Assembly: GCF_003628535.1 (NCBI RefSeq) | Contig: NZ_RBCI01000001.1 | Location: forward strand, 930,001 to 994,000 | Direction: 5' to 3' | Source: Flavisolibacter nicotianae | GTDB lineage: Bacteria; Bacteroidota; Bacteroidia; Chitinophagales; Chitinophagaceae | DNA: 64,000 nt | Shown: in pieces, positions 7,840 through 16,339 of the stretch | Layout: every line of letters begins with the position of its first letter | Numbering within the stretch: the first letter of the stretch is position 1 | The notes under the pieces: generated by a model | Told to the model about the DNA's origin: nothing | Databases searched by the model: none | The model's input: only the letters and a program-made list of their open reading frames with translations | Translations under genes and position numbers: made by a program

Positions 7840-8583
7840 TCAAACAATTTGCCGAGGAACCGATTGCTGCAGGCGCTTTTGCAGTTCGGCTTCATCGGTC
7901 AGGTCGAGTCGCAGCGGCGTAATGGAAACATAGCCGTTTTCCACCGCCCACCGGTCCGTGCCTTCTTCGGCCGGTTCCAGCGGGATTACCGTAAACCAGT
8001 AGTGCTTTCGACCCATCGGGTCCATGCCCGGTTCGATGCGGTTGTCGTACAGCCGCACGGACTGCCTTGTCCACATGATGCCTTTGGGCTTTGCCGGGAA
8101 GTTAACGTTGTACAGTGCCAGGCGGTCGTCCTGCAGCAACATTGTCAGCGTTTCTTCCACGAAGGGCGCCAGCGCCTCAAAATCCGGCTCTTCTTTTCCC
8201 ACGGGTGTGCTCAGCGCAATGCCTTTTACACCGAGCAACACAGCCTGCTTGGCGGCTGCCAGCGTGCCGGAGTGCCACATGGCGTTGCCCAGGTTCGGGC
8301 CCATGTTGATGCCGGAAAGCACCACATCGGTTTTGGCCAGGTGGGTACCTAGCGCGGCGCAGTCGGCCGGTGTTCCATTCACTTTGAAGGCCTGAACGCC
8401 ATCCACGGGGATGTTGGCTTTTTTAAACGAAATGGGCAGGTGGGCCGTAATGGCGTGGGAGGCGGAAGAACGTTCTACATCGGGCGCCATGATGCGCACC
8501 TCGCCAAATTTTTTGGCCACCTGGGCCAGCGCAGCCAGCCCCGGGCTGTAAATGCCGTCGTCGTTTGCGATCAGGATATTCAT
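7840..8583 (-). CDS. surE: 5'/3'-nucleotidase SurE
   Basis: SurE is a metal-dependent nucleoside monophosphate phosphatase linked to stationary-phase survival. The 247-aa product begins MNILIANDDGIYSPGL, with the metal-binding Asp pair at 8-9, and carries the SASHAIT, NGTPADCAALG and LSGINMGPNLG motifs of the family, the last with the metal-binding Asn. ATG 8583 is chosen because the DDG motif must lie near the N-terminus; longer in-frame extension is spurious. It is transcribed divergently from the second lipid kinase across about 100 bp and reads toward the first. Confidence 0.95.
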   Translation of the reverse strand: MNILIANDDGIYSPGLAALAQVAKKFGEVRIMAPDVERSSASHAITAHLPISFKKANIPVDGVQAFKVNGTPADCAALGTHLAKTDVVLSGINMGPNLGNAMWHSGTLAAAKQAVLLGVKGIALSTPVGKEEPDFEALAPFVEETLTMLLQDDRLALYNVNFPAKPKGIMWTRQSVRLYDNRIEPGMDPMGRKHYWFTVIPLEPAEEGTDRWAVENGYVSITPLRLDLTDEAELQKRLQQSVPRQIV

Positions 8584-8680
8584 GCAAAAACCTGCAACAT
8601 TATTATGCCAATCTCTCGCAGGCCGGTCTTTCTGCGATCTGGTATGCTTTTGTTGAGCCTTGGTGCATAGAAGATAAATT

Positions 8681-9595
8681 ATGCAAAGAGTAAAATTGAT
8701 CCACAATCCAACGGCAGGCGATGAGGCGCATAGCAAGGAAGCGTTAATGGAAGAAATAAGAGTAGCAGGGTTTGACTGTAGATACGCCTCTACAAAGGTC
8801 AAGGGCTGGAAGGAGATAGAAGAAGACACGGAGTTGATCGCCATTGCCGGCGGCGATGGCACGGTGCGCAAAGTGGTAAGACAGGTTCTGAAGCAGAAAG
8901 CCCTGGCGAAAAACCTGCTGCTTGGTGTGCTGCCACTGGGCACGGCCAACAACATTGGCAAGACCTTTAACGTTAGCAGCGACACGGGGAAAACCATCCA
9001 GTCGTGGAAAGAGGCTAAGATCAAAAAAGTGGATATCGGGCTCGTGGAAAATGTACCCGACGTATCGTTTTTCCTCGAAGGCTTTGGCTTTGGACTTTTC
9101 CCCTACCTGATGAAAACCATGAAAGAAAAAGCCGAGGTGTACGACTCGCCGGAAGAAGAGCTGAAAGGCGCCCTGAAAGTGCTGCACAATATCCTTTTGT
9201 CCTACAAGCCCCGTTATTGCAAGCTCGAGATCGACGGCACGGACCACTCGGGCATGTTCTACATGGTGGAAGTCATGAACATCCGCTCCATCGGTCCCAA
9301 CATGGTGCTGGCACCGCTGGCCGACCCGGGTGATGGCGAACTGGAAGTGGTGCTGGTACCGGAAGCCAACAAGGAAAAGTTTGCCGAGTTTCTGCTGCAC
9401 AAGCTCACCGAAGGCGAAGATGCCTACCAGTTTCATACACTGAAAGGAAAAAACATCTCCATCCGCTGGGATGGCACCCGTATACATGCCGATGATAAAA
9501 TGCTCAAGCTGCCAAAGGAAACAGATGTTCGCATTACCGTAAAAGAAGGAGCTTTGCAGTTCATTGTTCCGGCCGATGAACCAGCAAACGGGTAA
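8681..9595 (+). CDS. Diacylglycerol kinase family lipid kinase, second of two
   Basis: A 304-aa DAGK-family protein with HNPTAGD at residues 8-14, GGDGT at 57-61 and PLGTANNIG in the nucleotide site. LAPLADPGDGELEVVLV and HADDKMLKLP replace the usual IDG region, so the substrate may differ from the first kinase. Its 3' end overlaps the next gene by 20 bp, implying co-transcription. Two paralogous lipid kinases within 3 kb of a patatin-like lipase suggest a local lipid-recycling set, which is inference from context only. Confidence 0.82.
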   Translation: MQRVKLIHNPTAGDEAHSKEALMEEIRVAGFDCRYASTKVKGWKEIEEDTELIAIAGGDGTVRKVVRQVLKQKALAKNLLLGVLPLGTANNIGKTFNVSSDTGKTIQSWKEAKIKKVDIGLVENVPDVSFFLEGFGFGLFPYLMKTMKEKAEVYDSPEEELKGALKVLHNILLSYKPRYCKLEIDGTDHSGMFYMVEVMNIRSIGPNMVLAPLADPGDGELEVVLVPEANKEKFAEFLLHKLTEGEDAYQFHTLKGKNISIRWDGTRIHADDKMLKLPKETDVRITVKEGALQFIVPADEPANG

Positions 9596-9800
9596 ATACA
9601 TCATTGTACTTGGCGCCGTGATCGTTTTGATCGGCGCCATTGTTTATTTCTTCGGCAACAAGCTGCACTGGATTGGCCGGCTGCCCGGCGACATCCGCAT
9701 CGAGCGGGAAAACATGCGTTTTTATTTTCCACTCACCACGATGATCCTTTTCAGCGTGCTGCTGACGCTGATCGTGAATCTGCTTCGGAAAATTTTATAA
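9576..9800 (+). CDS. DUF2905 small membrane protein
   Basis: A 74-aa protein with two hydrophobic helices (about residues 8-25 and 53-72) and the family core WIGRLPGDIRIERENMRFYF, typical of DUF2905. Its function is not known. ATG 9576 lies inside the end of the lipid kinase gene, so the pair is translationally close. The 3' end overlaps the convergent permease by 6 bp. Confidence 0.85.
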   Translation: MNQQTGKYIIVLGAVIVLIGAIVYFFGNKLHWIGRLPGDIRIERENMRFYFPLTTMILFSVLLTLIVNLLRKIL

Positions 9801-11117
9801 GGCGAATTTCTTTTTGTTTCGCCATTGCACCAGCAGCCAAATCACTTCGGCGCTGCACAAGGTCGCCAGCGCAAACAGGGCGGGTTTTAGTGCTTTTTCC
9901 ATGTTGAGAAAGGCGCCGGTCAGCGCAAGGGCGTAGACGGTGAAGGGCAGGAGTGCCATCAAAGCCAGCCCGGCCCTGTTGAGCGGGATTTTAAACGGGC
10001 GGTGATCGTGTGCGGCAATTTTCCGCAGGCGAATTAGCGCAATGTATTCCAGGCAAAGGGCCGCGCCGTAAAGTGTGATATCGATGATGATCAGTTCGCC
10101 AAAGGTCCAGAACACCATGCCGCTCACGACAATGGAGCAGCAAAGGATAGACACGTAAGGGCTTTTGTATCTTGGATGAAGCGCATGCAGTTTGGCGGGC
10201 AGGAGGCCGTCGTCCGACATCACTTTGGGAATGCGGGAAACAGAAAGCAACACGGCGGAATACAGGCCCAGCGCACTGGCCATTCCGCCCAGGGCGATGA
10301 TGGCGCCCAGGGTTTTTCCACCCAGTAACTGGCCCAGCGACGGAAAGCCTGTTTCGGAAAGGACCGTTGCATTAATGCCGGCATTGATGGCAATGAGTAC
10401 GGCCAGAAAGTAAATGCAGAAAACGGCCACAAAGGCCATCAGCACCGAAAGCAGGTAGGAGCGGACCGGCTTGGCCACTTCTTCGGCATAGGTGGTGACG
10501 TTGTCCCAGCCAATGAAATTCCACATCACAGTGTAAAGCCCCAGGCTTACCATCGAAAAATTCGATTGCCGCAAAGAAGGCGTTGGTATGACCAGGTGCC
10601 CGTTGTGCTGCACCATCGACCAGCCAAAAAGAAGCACAAACGGTATCAAAACAAGCACGCTTAAAACAAGCGACGTTCTTCCCACCGGCACAATGCCCAG
10701 GATGTTGATGCCACCGGAGACCCAGATAACCAGCAGGCAAATGGGAATTTTATACGCTTCCGCTTCGGGAAAGAAAAACGACAGGTACTGCACAAAGAGC
10801 ACCGGGTAGATGGCAAGATCTGCAAAGGTGTATAGCCAGGTCCACCAGCCCTCGTAAAACGCCCAGCGAAGGCCGAGGGCACGCTTTACCCACTGGTAGT
10901 ACCCACCGGTTACCGGCATCATGCTATTTAGCTCCAGGATGGTGAAGATGGTGGGAATGTCCCAGGCCAATGGCGTCAGCAGCAACAGCAGCAGGGAGGC
11001 GTTAGCGCCGGTTTGTTCCAGCAGCGGTTCCAGGCCATAAGGACCGCCGGAAACGGTCAGGAAAATGACGGCAGCCAACTGGATGGGTTTCAGCTTTCGT
11101 TTTGCAGCAACAGACAT
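9795..11117 (-). CDS. APC family amino acid permease
   Basis: A 440-aa integral membrane protein with about 12 hydrophobic segments. The N-terminal LAAVIFLTVSGGPYGLEPLL and the MPVTGGYYQWVKRALG segment match the substrate-binding helices of APC superfamily amino acid/polyamine transporters, and NFIGWDNVTTYAEEVAKPVRSY matches the conserved helix 6-7 region. Substrate cannot be assigned from sequence alone. No transport partner or amino acid enzyme is adjacent. Confidence 0.85.
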   Translation of the reverse strand: MSVAAKRKLKPIQLAAVIFLTVSGGPYGLEPLLEQTGANASLLLLLLTPLAWDIPTIFTILELNSMMPVTGGYYQWVKRALGLRWAFYEGWWTWLYTFADLAIYPVLFVQYLSFFFPEAEAYKIPICLLVIWVSGGINILGIVPVGRTSLVLSVLVLIPFVLLFGWSMVQHNGHLVIPTPSLRQSNFSMVSLGLYTVMWNFIGWDNVTTYAEEVAKPVRSYLLSVLMAFVAVFCIYFLAVLIAINAGINATVLSETGFPSLGQLLGGKTLGAIIALGGMASALGLYSAVLLSVSRIPKVMSDDGLLPAKLHALHPRYKSPYVSILCCSIVVSGMVFWTFGELIIIDITLYGAALCLEYIALIRLRKIAAHDHRPFKIPLNRAGLALMALLPFTVYALALTGAFLNMEKALKPALFALATLCSAEVIWLLVQWRNKKKFAL

Positions 11118-11122
11118 GGCGG

Positions 11123-11130
11123 TAAATGTA
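11123..11130 (-). promoter_or_regulatory. -7 promoter box of permease, near-leaderless
   Basis: Minus-strand TACATTTA (one mismatch to TAnnTTTG) lies 5 nt before the permease ATG. Confidence 0.45.
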
Positions 11131-11269
11131 ACGGGAATTGTTTTTTGTAGCGGCCGCTTTCATTTATCGGAAAAGTGAGCGCTGGCATCCTTATCTCCGC
11201 AATCTGCTGTCTCACCGAAAAGTTTTTGTTAACCTTCCCCCTTCTTCTGGCTACCCCGGTCGAAAGGTG

Positions 11270-11277
11270 TACCTTCG
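11270..11277 (+). promoter_or_regulatory. Possible -7 promoter box for typA
   Basis: TACCTTCG (7 of 8 to TAnnTTTG) lies 94 nt upstream of the typA ATG, ahead of a repeat-rich leader. Confidence 0.35.
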
Positions 11278-11290
11278 CGCCTCCTAAAAC

Positions 11291-11364
11291 AGCCGCAAGC
11301 TGTTGGCGACAAGCCGCAAGCTTTTTTGCACCGCTTGAAGCCGATGGCTTGAAGCTTGCAGCTT
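11291..11364. repeat. Short-word repeat cluster before typA
   Basis: The words GCAAGCTG / CCGCAAGC are followed by their inverse CTTGAAGC / GCTTGCAGC, giving overlapping potential hairpins in the typA leader. The same kind of word appears again at 61.0-61.15 kb. Confidence 0.5.
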
Positions 11365-11371
11365 AATCGTT

Positions 11372-13183
11372 ATGGATATCAGAAACATTGCAATCATTGC
11401 CCACGTTGACCACGGTAAAACAACCCTGGTTGATAAGATCCTGCACGCCACCAAGGTGTTCCGTGATAACCAGGAAACCGGTGAACTCATCATGGACAAC
11501 AACGACCTGGAACGTGAAAGAGGGATCACCATCTTTAGTAAGAACGCAGCCGTGACCTACAACGGCGTTAAAATAAACGTGATCGACACGCCGGGCCACG
11601 CCGACTTTGGCGGCGAGGTAGAACGGGTGTTGAAAATGGCGGACGGCGTTTGCCTGCTGGTCGATGCCTTTGAAGGCCCGATGCCGCAAACCCGTTTTGT
11701 GCTGCAAAAAGCACTGGCACTGGGATTAAAGCCCATAGTGATCATCAATAAAGTAGACAAGCCAAACTGCCGTCCGGACGAAGTGCACGACGCGGTGTTC
11801 GAGTTGTTCTTCAACCTCGATGCCACCGAAGAGCAGCTGGACTTCCCCACCTACTACGGTTCGGGCAAGAACGGTTGGTTCAACGACAGCCTGACCGAGA
11901 TCGATAACATTACACCCCTGCTGGATGGCATCATCAAGCATGTTCCCGCACCGAAAGTGAGCGAAGGAACGCTGCAAATGCAGATCACCTCACTGGACTA
12001 CTCTTCTTTCCTTGGCCGTATTGCCATTGGTAAAGTAGCCCGCGGTACCATCAAAGAAAACCAGCCCATTTCCCTGATGCAGGCCGATGGCGTCATCAAG
12101 AAACAACGTGTTCGCGAACTGTATGTGTTCGAAGGCATGGGCAAGAAAAAAGTGTCAGAAGTCGTTGCCGGCAACCTTTGCGCCGTGGTTGGCCTGGATG
12201 GTTTCAACATTGGCGACACCATTGCCGATTTTGAGGCCCCCGAAGCCCTGCCGGTTATCAGCGTGGACGAGCCCACGATGAACATGCAGTTTTCCATCAA
12301 CAACTCGCCTTTCTTTGGTAAGGACGGAAAATTTGTGACCTCCCGTCACCTGCGTGACCGCCTGATGAAAGAAACGGAAAAGAACCTGGCCCTTCGTGTA
12401 AAAGATACCGACAGCGCCGATAGCTTCATGGTCTATGGCCGTGGTATCCTGCACCTGGGTGTGCTGATCGAGACCATGCGTCGCGAAGGCTATGAACTGA
12501 CCATCGGTCAGCCGCAGGTAATTACGAAAGAAATTGACGGCAAAAAATGCGAGCCCTTCGAAACCCTGGTGGTGGATGTGCCGCAGGAATACGCTTCCAA
12601 AGTGATCGACCTCGTTACCCGTCGCAAAGGCGAAATGCTGGTGATGGAAACCAAGGGCGACATGCAGCACCTGGAATTTGAAATTCCTTCCCGCGGTCTG
12701 CTGGGTCTGCGTACCAACATGCTGACCAACACCGCCGGTGAAGCCGTGATGAACCACCGCTTCAGCGAATACAAACCCTGGAAAGGACCGATCCCCGGCC
12801 GTAACAACGGTGTGCTGATTGCCAAGGAAGCCGGTACAACAACCGCCTATTCGATTGATAAATTACAGGACCGTGGTTTCTTCTTTGTCGACCCGGGTGA
12901 AGAAGTGTATCGCGGGATGATCATCGGTGAGAACAACAAGCCTGGTGACCTGGTGGTGAACCCGAACGAAGGAAAGAAGCTCACCAACATGCGGGCCTCC
13001 GGTTCCGATGGTACGGTCAGCCTGCCGCCCAAGCGCCTGATGACCCTGGAAGAATGCATGGAGTACATCCAGCAGGACGAATGCATCGAGGTCACACCGA
13101 ACTACATCCGCATGCGGAAGGTGATCCTGGATGAGGAAGAAAGAAAGAAGCAGCAAAAGCGCATGAGCGCCGAAGCCGTGTAA
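11372..13183 (+). CDS. typA: Translational GTPase TypA/BipA
   Basis: A 603-aa ribosome-associated GTPase that helps 50S subunit assembly and stress adaptation. Motifs: IAHVDHGKTTL (P-loop) at the N-terminus, RERGITIFSKN (switch I), DTPGHADFGGEVERVL (switch II) and NKVDKPNCRP (base specificity). The C-terminal half carries the BipA-specific EF-G-like domains, including FEIPSRGLLGLRTNML. Length is as expected for the family. Two strong hairpins follow the stop. It stands as a single transcription unit. Confidence 0.97.
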   Translation: MDIRNIAIIAHVDHGKTTLVDKILHATKVFRDNQETGELIMDNNDLERERGITIFSKNAAVTYNGVKINVIDTPGHADFGGEVERVLKMADGVCLLVDAFEGPMPQTRFVLQKALALGLKPIVIINKVDKPNCRPDEVHDAVFELFFNLDATEEQLDFPTYYGSGKNGWFNDSLTEIDNITPLLDGIIKHVPAPKVSEGTLQMQITSLDYSSFLGRIAIGKVARGTIKENQPISLMQADGVIKKQRVRELYVFEGMGKKKVSEVVAGNLCAVVGLDGFNIGDTIADFEAPEALPVISVDEPTMNMQFSINNSPFFGKDGKFVTSRHLRDRLMKETEKNLALRVKDTDSADSFMVYGRGILHLGVLIETMRREGYELTIGQPQVITKEIDGKKCEPFETLVVDVPQEYASKVIDLVTRRKGEMLVMETKGDMQHLEFEIPSRGLLGLRTNMLTNTAGEAVMNHRFSEYKPWKGPIPGRNNGVLIAKEAGTTTAYSIDKLQDRGFFFVDPGEEVYRGMIIGENNKPGDLVVNPNEGKKLTNMRASGSDGTVSLPPKRLMTLEECMEYIQQDECIEVTPNYIRMRKVILDEEERKKQQKRMSAEAV

Positions 13184-13189
13184 ATAGAA

Positions 13190-13217
13190 ACGCCATCCCG
13201 CACTTGCAGGATGGCGT
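13190..13217 (+). terminator. Rho-independent terminator of typA
   Basis: A 9-bp stem (ACGCCATCC with GGATGGCGT) with a 10-nt loop is followed by TTTTC, 6 nt after the typA stop. Confidence 0.75.
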
Positions 13218-13228
13218 TTTTCGTTAAA

Positions 13229-13258
13229 GACCGAACAGGTTTCGAAACCTGTTCGGTC
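13229..13258. terminator. Perfect 30-bp palindrome, bidirectional terminator
   Basis: The two arms (GACCGAACAGGTTT at 13229-13242 and its complement at 13245-13258) pair completely, and a T-run follows. It sits between the convergent typA and M16 genes, just 6 bp from the M16 stop, so it probably ends the M16 operon as well. Confidence 0.7.
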
Positions 13259-13264
13259 TCTTTT

Positions 13265-14653
13265 TTAAAAAGCCTTCGGTACCGCTTTTTGTTTTTCGAT
13301 CTGCTGCCGGATTAGTTCCTTGTCCCCAACCATCACCTTGGTCATTTTATCATACTGGATATAGTTGCGAGTCATTTCCGAAACTTTTTCGGGTGTCACC
13401 GCGTACATGTTTTTGATGTAGTTGGTAAGGTAGCTGTCGTTGAGGCCATAGAGGTCGAGGAAATTCAGCTGGCTGATAATGCCGCCGGGCGAAGAGTTGC
13501 GCAACACGAAAATGCCGGCCTCGTAGTTTTGAATGCCCTGCAATTCTTCTTTTGACGGTGGACCCGCCTGCAGGCGGTTGATCTCTTTGTGAATCTCCTG
13601 CAGGGCATCGATGGTATGTTCACTGGTCACATCGGCCACTTCGTACCAGAGCGAGCTGCCTTTGCGGTTTTGCACCGTACTGAAAGGCGAATAGGTGTAG
13701 CCTTTGTTTTCGCGGATATTGCTGGTGATGCGGGAACCAAACGAGCCGCCCAAAAGCGAATTGGTCACCAGCAGCGGCAGGTAGTCTTTGTTATCGGGTG
13801 TTGGTACCGGCATGCCCACCATTACCGTGGTTTGCGGCGCCCCTTTCCGTTCCACCATCAGCGTGTCGCTCACCGGGCTTGCCGTCACCGGCGGGTATTG
13901 AACGGGCGGACCGGCCTTCCATTTGCTGAAGGCCGTTGCGATGGCAGCGTCCACGGCCGCCTCGTTAAACTTGCCAACGACGTAAACCACCGAGCGGCGG
14001 GCACCGAAATTCTTGTTGTAAAAATCCTTTACCATTTCCAGCGAATAGCTATTGATCATTTCTTCCGTCGGGAACATGCGTCCGTACGGATGATCTTTGT
14101 AGAGAGCCTGGAAAAACTGCTCCTGCGCCTGTGCCTGCGGCACCGCTTTTTGCACGGTCAGCTGTCGTTTCAGATCGCCCTTCAATCGCTCCAGCTCACT
14201 GGCCGGAAAGGCGGGGTTCATCACCAGGTCCGCTACCAGTTTGATAAAGGCCGGTGCAAATTCCGAGAGAACCGATCCGTTGATCGTGGTTTGGGTCATG
14301 CCCACACTCACGTTCAACTCACCGCCCATCTGTGCGGCTTTTTTTGAAAGGGCGGCAAAGTTCATCGCGGCCGTTCCTTCCTTTAGCAGGCGGCCTGTCA
14401 GGTCGGCCAGCCATACTTCATTCGCTCCTTCGTGCACATTGCCCGTTTTGATGATCAGACTGATGGTTGCTTTCGGGATGGCACCGTATTGCACAGTGGT
14501 GCTCTTTAAACCGTTCGGGTAGGACTTTTCTTTTTTTGCCGAAAGCTTAAAATCTTTGGCTGTGCCACCGGCTGGTGGCGTCTGCTTTTGCGCAAACAGG
14601 GCTTGAACAAAGAGCGTACAGACAAGTGCGGTAGTGATCGTTCGCTGTTTCAT
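13265..14653 (-). CDS. M16 family peptidase, non-catalytic subunit
   Basis: A 462-aa exported insulinase-fold protein. It has a Sec signal (residues 1-21, ALFAQ cleavage region) and the two-lobed M16 layout, including the conserved GSRITSNIRENKGYTYSPFS segment of the C-terminal lobe. In place of the zinc-binding HxxEH it reads WLADLTGRLLKEGT, so it should not hold zinc. In M16B pairs one subunit is catalytic and the other supplies the substrate-binding R/Y motif, and this gene follows an HxxEH-containing partner with a 4-bp ATGA overlap. The pair therefore likely forms one periplasmic or surface heterodimer. Confidence 0.88.
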   Translation of the reverse strand: MKQRTITTALVCTLFVQALFAQKQTPPAGGTAKDFKLSAKKEKSYPNGLKSTTVQYGAIPKATISLIIKTGNVHEGANEVWLADLTGRLLKEGTAAMNFAALSKKAAQMGGELNVSVGMTQTTINGSVLSEFAPAFIKLVADLVMNPAFPASELERLKGDLKRQLTVQKAVPQAQAQEQFFQALYKDHPYGRMFPTEEMINSYSLEMVKDFYNKNFGARRSVVYVVGKFNEAAVDAAIATAFSKWKAGPPVQYPPVTASPVSDTLMVERKGAPQTTVMVGMPVPTPDNKDYLPLLVTNSLLGGSFGSRITSNIRENKGYTYSPFSTVQNRKGSSLWYEVADVTSEHTIDALQEIHKEINRLQAGPPSKEELQGIQNYEAGIFVLRNSSPGGIISQLNFLDLYGLNDSYLTNYIKNMYAVTPEKVSEMTRNYIQYDKMTKVMVGDKELIRQQIEKQKAVPKAF

Positions 14654-16035
14654 GGTTGTGCCGGTTTGGGTTCAATAATCAGGATCGTACGGTTGGTGGA
14701 ACGCAGGTATTCGCTGGCCGTTTTACGTACCAGCGCCGGTGTGATTTTTTTGAATTCGCCTTCCAGCCTGTTGATCTTCGACGGGTCATCGTCGAAGAGG
14801 GCAAACGAGGCCAGGAGGTTTACCTTTCCCACACCAAAAAAAGAGCTGATTTCGTCGTAGAGACCCGAGCGCATTTTTACACTGGCCAGTTGTATGTCTT
14901 CTGCAGTAACGTGGCTGGCTACATCGGCAACGGCCTTGTCAAATTCGTGGATGATGGAATCGGCCGGCACTTTGGCATCGTAAATCAGGTTGGCCACCCA
15001 GAGCATGGGACCGTTGTAGTCGAACATGTTGCCCAAGCCAACGTTGATGCCGCCGCTGACATTGCTGGAATACCCTTTCTGTTGCACCAGCTGCTGGTAC
15101 AATTTGCTGTTTTGTCCCTGCAACAGCATTTGGTCAATCAGTCCCATGGCATAGTATTCCGGCGTGTTGCGGGGCGGCATTTTGTAGGCCACCGCAATGG
15201 CTGGTTTTTTGGCCAGTTTGTCGTCCTTGGTGGCCCGTTTTTCTTTTTGCTGTGCCGGTTCGGTCAGGTCTGGTTTGGGCGGCAGCTTGGCCGCGGGAAT
15301 TTTACTGAAATACTGGTCAACCCACTTCTTTGCATCCGGTATTTCAAAATCGCCGGCCACCACCAGCACCGCGTTGTTGGGACTATAGTACGTTTTAAAA
15401 AAGCTTTCCACGTCTTTCAGGTTGGCCGAATCCAGGTCGGCCAGGTCGCCGTAGAAGTTGTGGGCATTGTACCAGTTTTCATTGGCGTACTGCGGCATGT
15501 CCAGCCAGGGAAAACCACCGTAAGGCTGGTTCAGCACGTTCACCTTGACTTCATTTTTTACCACGCCCTGCTGGTTGGTCAGGTTTTCCTGGGTGATCTT
15601 CAGGCCCCGCATGCGGTCGGCCTCGGCCCACAAGGCCGTTTCCAGTTTGTGCGAAGGCATCACTTCAAAATAGTTGGTGAAATCAAAACGGGTGGAGCCG
15701 TTCAAAATGCCACCGTTTTCCTGTACCAGTTTGATGAATTCCATCTTGCCCAAATTCTCCGAGCCCTGGAACATCATGTGTTCAAACAAATGTGCAAACC
15801 CGGTGCGGTTTTTCGGCTCGATGCGAAAACCAATGTTGTAATAAACACCAACGGCCACCGTCGGTGCAGTTTTGTCGGGCGACAAAACCACTTTTAGTCC
15901 GTTGGGCAGTTTGTAATACGTAACCGGCACCTGCAGGCCCGTGTTGCTTTGCGCACACAAAGAGCCAAATGCCGCAAAGACGCCGAGCAGTCCACAGAGC
16001 GTTGTTCTTGCCGGGAAATAGCGAAGAAAGCGCAT
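14650..16035 (-). CDS. M16 family zinc peptidase, catalytic subunit
   Basis: A 461-aa exported metallopeptidase. The signal peptide covers about residues 1-29 (GSLCAQ). The inverted zinc motif H82-L-F-E-H86 is intact, with the downstream acidic region ENGGILNGSTRFDFTNYFE expected to carry the remaining ligand. It is the first gene of a two-gene operon with the zinc-less M16 partner. ATG 16035 is chosen because a signal peptide follows immediately; further upstream codons read through non-coding sequence. Likely role is peptide degradation in the periplasm; the substrate is unknown. Confidence 0.9.
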   Translation of the reverse strand: MRFLRYFPARTTLCGLLGVFAAFGSLCAQSNTGLQVPVTYYKLPNGLKVVLSPDKTAPTVAVGVYYNIGFRIEPKNRTGFAHLFEHMMFQGSENLGKMEFIKLVQENGGILNGSTRFDFTNYFEVMPSHKLETALWAEADRMRGLKITQENLTNQQGVVKNEVKVNVLNQPYGGFPWLDMPQYANENWYNAHNFYGDLADLDSANLKDVESFFKTYYSPNNAVLVVAGDFEIPDAKKWVDQYFSKIPAAKLPPKPDLTEPAQQKEKRATKDDKLAKKPAIAVAYKMPPRNTPEYYAMGLIDQMLLQGQNSKLYQQLVQQKGYSSNVSGGINVGLGNMFDYNGPMLWVANLIYDAKVPADSIIHEFDKAVADVASHVTAEDIQLASVKMRSGLYDEISSFFGVGKVNLLASFALFDDDPSKINRLEGEFKKITPALVRKTASEYLRSTNRTILIIEPKPAQP

Positions 16036-16339
16036 AGGCAGTATCGATTTAGTGGTTAAAAAACAAGGTGCTTGGTTTCCTTTCCGGGTCCGGATCAGGC
16101 AGTTCAACTCAATACACTGAATATAAGCAAGATTCCGAATGACTTGCGGGAAAGATGAAGAGCGGTTATAAAAATGGCTGGAGTTGAAAACACCTTTTTC
16201 CCGGCCAACGGGTCGCAGCAATTGATGAAGGAGGGATGGCAACTCATGGAAACAAAAAAGCAGTTGGTTCTTCCGGGACTTTGCAAGCATTGCCGGTACG
16301 TGTAGACTTGCACTGTCCCGTTACGCAAAACCATTTATT
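16036..16339. other. 304-bp divergent intergenic region
   Basis: Between the divergently transcribed M16 operon and the glycosyltransferase. No gene, hairpin or repeat of note was found; it presumably holds both promoters, but no good TAnnTTTG box was recognised. Confidence 0.5.

Noticed and set aside
14656-15897. A 413-codon plus-strand open frame opposite the M16 gene
   Set aside because: Antisense to a well supported zinc peptidase; no family features and rich in His, Gln, Val and Gly as expected for a shadow frame.
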